Origin: Cardiocondyla obscurior
Taxonomy: Eukaryota; Arthropoda; Insecta; Hymenoptera; Formicidae
Assembly (NCBI RefSeq): GCF_019399895.1
Contig: NC_091881.1
Coordinates: forward strand, 498,501-562,500
Reading direction: 5' to 3'
DNA: 64,000 bases
The position numbers were made by a program, and so were the translations under genes. Below, piece by piece: positions 62,161-64,000 of the stretch. The notes beneath the pieces are model-generated. The model saw only the letters and a program-made list of their open reading frames with translations, did no database searches and was not told where the DNA came from. Position 1 is the first letter of the stretch, and the number at the start of each line of letters is the position of its first letter.

Positions 62161-64000
62161 CGTGATGTAACGCGGAGCTTTTTATATTCTCGCGTACTTC
62201 TTAATCGGCGCCGGCTGCCCCGCTTTCTAATTTCCTTTCCACCTTACGTTCGTTGAATTTATTTTCTCGCGGAGATTCCTTTGGCGCACATTTAACGGAC
62301 TTCGCCCGCTGCAGTCGTTAATTGCGGGGGTCGCACTTAGTCGGCGTCATGCCACTTTTACGAACAAGCTTTTTGCGAGAGTACATAATCAACCTCTTTC
62401 TCTCTTCTACTCTTCCGTCGATTTCCTTTGAGACTGCATTTCGGGGAGAATTCATTTTTGGAGAATTTCGCTGAGGTCAAAGAACGAGAAAGAGCCGGCT
62501 GTTCGTAAACTCGAGCCATGCTGGCAACGATTCAAGTTCGGTACCGATATCTCGGCAACTGACTCGCGCGACCGATTACAAGATCGACGTTCCTCTGGCA
62601 AGATGTCCAAGCCGAGTTACTCGATTCGAGTCAATCAGCTTTGCGGGATTGTAAGAAAACTGAAGACTTTACCAAGTTCTTATTTCACCGTAAGAGTTGT
62701 GGAACACGCGCTGATAAGATCGTATTATTTTTCTTTCTATTTCTTAAATCAATACTTTATCGCTCCGCAGCGTGTTAAAAAAAAAAAAAAAAAAAAATTA
62801 TTATATGCGTGTGATATTTTTTTCTGACTCAACATTTCTTGATTTATATAGAAAATTATTTAATATACTGGTATTAATTACCGCGCGATATAATATTTCA
62901 CATTTCCGCTCGTATTTCGGTAACTTTCGCGTGCGGACCTGATACCAGGAACGGCTGGCAAGTCTGCACAGGGGAAAATTCGGTCTAAACAACAGGCTGA
63001 AATTAATACGACTGAACTTTGTCGTCTATCGCTAGCTCCACATAGATCACCCACCGCTCGAGTTTCATTCGTTGTCGGGAATTTCGTGAGCCACCGACGT
63101 GGCTTCGTTCCACTGTACTGCAAAGCCGGGGACACCGACGACGGCGAGATTAAATTGCGAAACATGCCTCTCGTTTGGCATTAATATCTTTCATGAGGCG
63201 CATTAATACCGTTTCGAAAACGTCACGTTCTCACCCCTGTGATTTTCGACCCCTCCGGCTCCGTTGACCATTAATCTTCGACCTCGTAAGACCGCGACGA
63301 TATGAGCGCCGTCTGAAGCTTACAATGCGCCAAAATGCTAACTTAAAACGACAGGGCGAAAGAAAGCGAGCTATTTACGTCTGCGGATGAAAAACACAGG
63401 TAACCGAGAACCGCGCGCGGGGCTGAGAAATATTGCGGCGTTTTTCATCGCGAGTTATTCGACGATCAGCGGGAATTAGACCGATCCGCGCGAATTGCTG
63501 CGACGCGGTTGCACGATGCGTCTCGACAAATAATTTGCATGTGACCGATTCGAAAAGAGGAAAAAAAAAAGTTGAGATTTGGTTTACGTCCGAGTGTGAT
63601 CGAATAATCCGTGTGAGTTTTGCGATAGTAACGTTTTAAAATATCGTTGAGCATTTCTCACCAGATGCATCTAATGGCAAATACGCGGTTCTATTAAAAA
63701 AAAAAAAAACCGGCATTCCGTTTTTCTGTTTAACAAAATAATTAGAATTTAAATCGTACATTTCTACAAATTTTTTTTCTTTATTTCTCGAAATGTGAAA
63801 AATTATTTTGTATTCGTCATTTTTTTAAACAACTGTTTCCTGTTCAGAGCGAGAAATCTCAATCTCGTTTTACGTATCATTAGGTTTTACATCATGTTAA
63901 TATTTCGCGATCGCATCACTATGTGGACCGCAAACAGGAATCTGCTCTTTCGAACGTATAAACTTTTCACGCGCGAACGCACGAAATCAGTCGTGTGAGA

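Larger units (their letters stand above)
59481..64000. other. Spacer with CpG-rich patches, no gene recognised
   Basis: AT-rich at 59.5-60.2 kb and 61.15-61.35 kb; CpG-rich at 60.55-61.1 kb and 61.4-62.6 kb. It includes a GGC triplet repeat and one notable minus-strand splice donor (61934). No protein family was recognised. Confidence 0.5.

Overview
This window looks like nuclear DNA from an insect, most likely a hymenopteran such as an ant or bee. AT-rich introns full of homopolymer runs alternate with CpG-rich islands. Genes are split into short exons with GT..AG introns, and no bacterial-type operon is present. The organism assignment is an inference from composition and gene structure; nothing in the sequence names a species. 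Coding DNA is a small share of the 64 kb.

Two genes are well supported. The first, on the plus strand (exons 2809-10702), encodes a pentraxin-domain protein. Six consecutive exons join in frame into a 453-residue C-terminal portion ending at a TAA stop. The 5' exons, including any signal peptide, are not certain and probably lie left of the window. The pentraxin fold appears to be broken by a long His/Pro/Lys-rich insert of about 260 residues, and its last strand resumes at the C-terminus. Two polyadenylation signals follow at 11319 and 11658.

The second gene, on the minus strand (exons 41428 down to 11939), encodes the N-terminal part of a homologue of the vertebrate SRCIN1 (p140Cap) / SKT (KIAA1217) family, which carries an AIP3/Bud6-like domain. 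Seven exons, including a 27-nt microexon, join in phase from a start codon at 41428 (with an upstream in-frame stop) to a strong donor at 11938. The rest of the gene, including the expected coiled coil, is not visible and should lie left of position 1. If so, at least the visible part of the pentraxin gene sits antisense inside an intron of this gene.

The introns of the minus-strand gene are large (about 16 kb and 6.3 kb). They contain CpG-rich islands near 13.2, 31.1-31.8 and 35.1-35.8 kb, each with a good minus-strand splice donor at its edge. These are candidate alternative first exons. The 35.5-39.3 kb interval also holds a few possible plus-strand exons of unknown nature, none secure.

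From 41.5 to 64 kb I recognise no protein-coding gene. It holds AT-rich spacer, simple repeats, a pyrimidine-rich block at 58.8-59.5 kb and CpG islands. One at 61.9 kb has a perfect minus-strand donor and may be a distal promoter or first exon of the SRCIN1/SKT-like gene. No tRNA, rRNA, CRISPR array or recognisable transposon was found.
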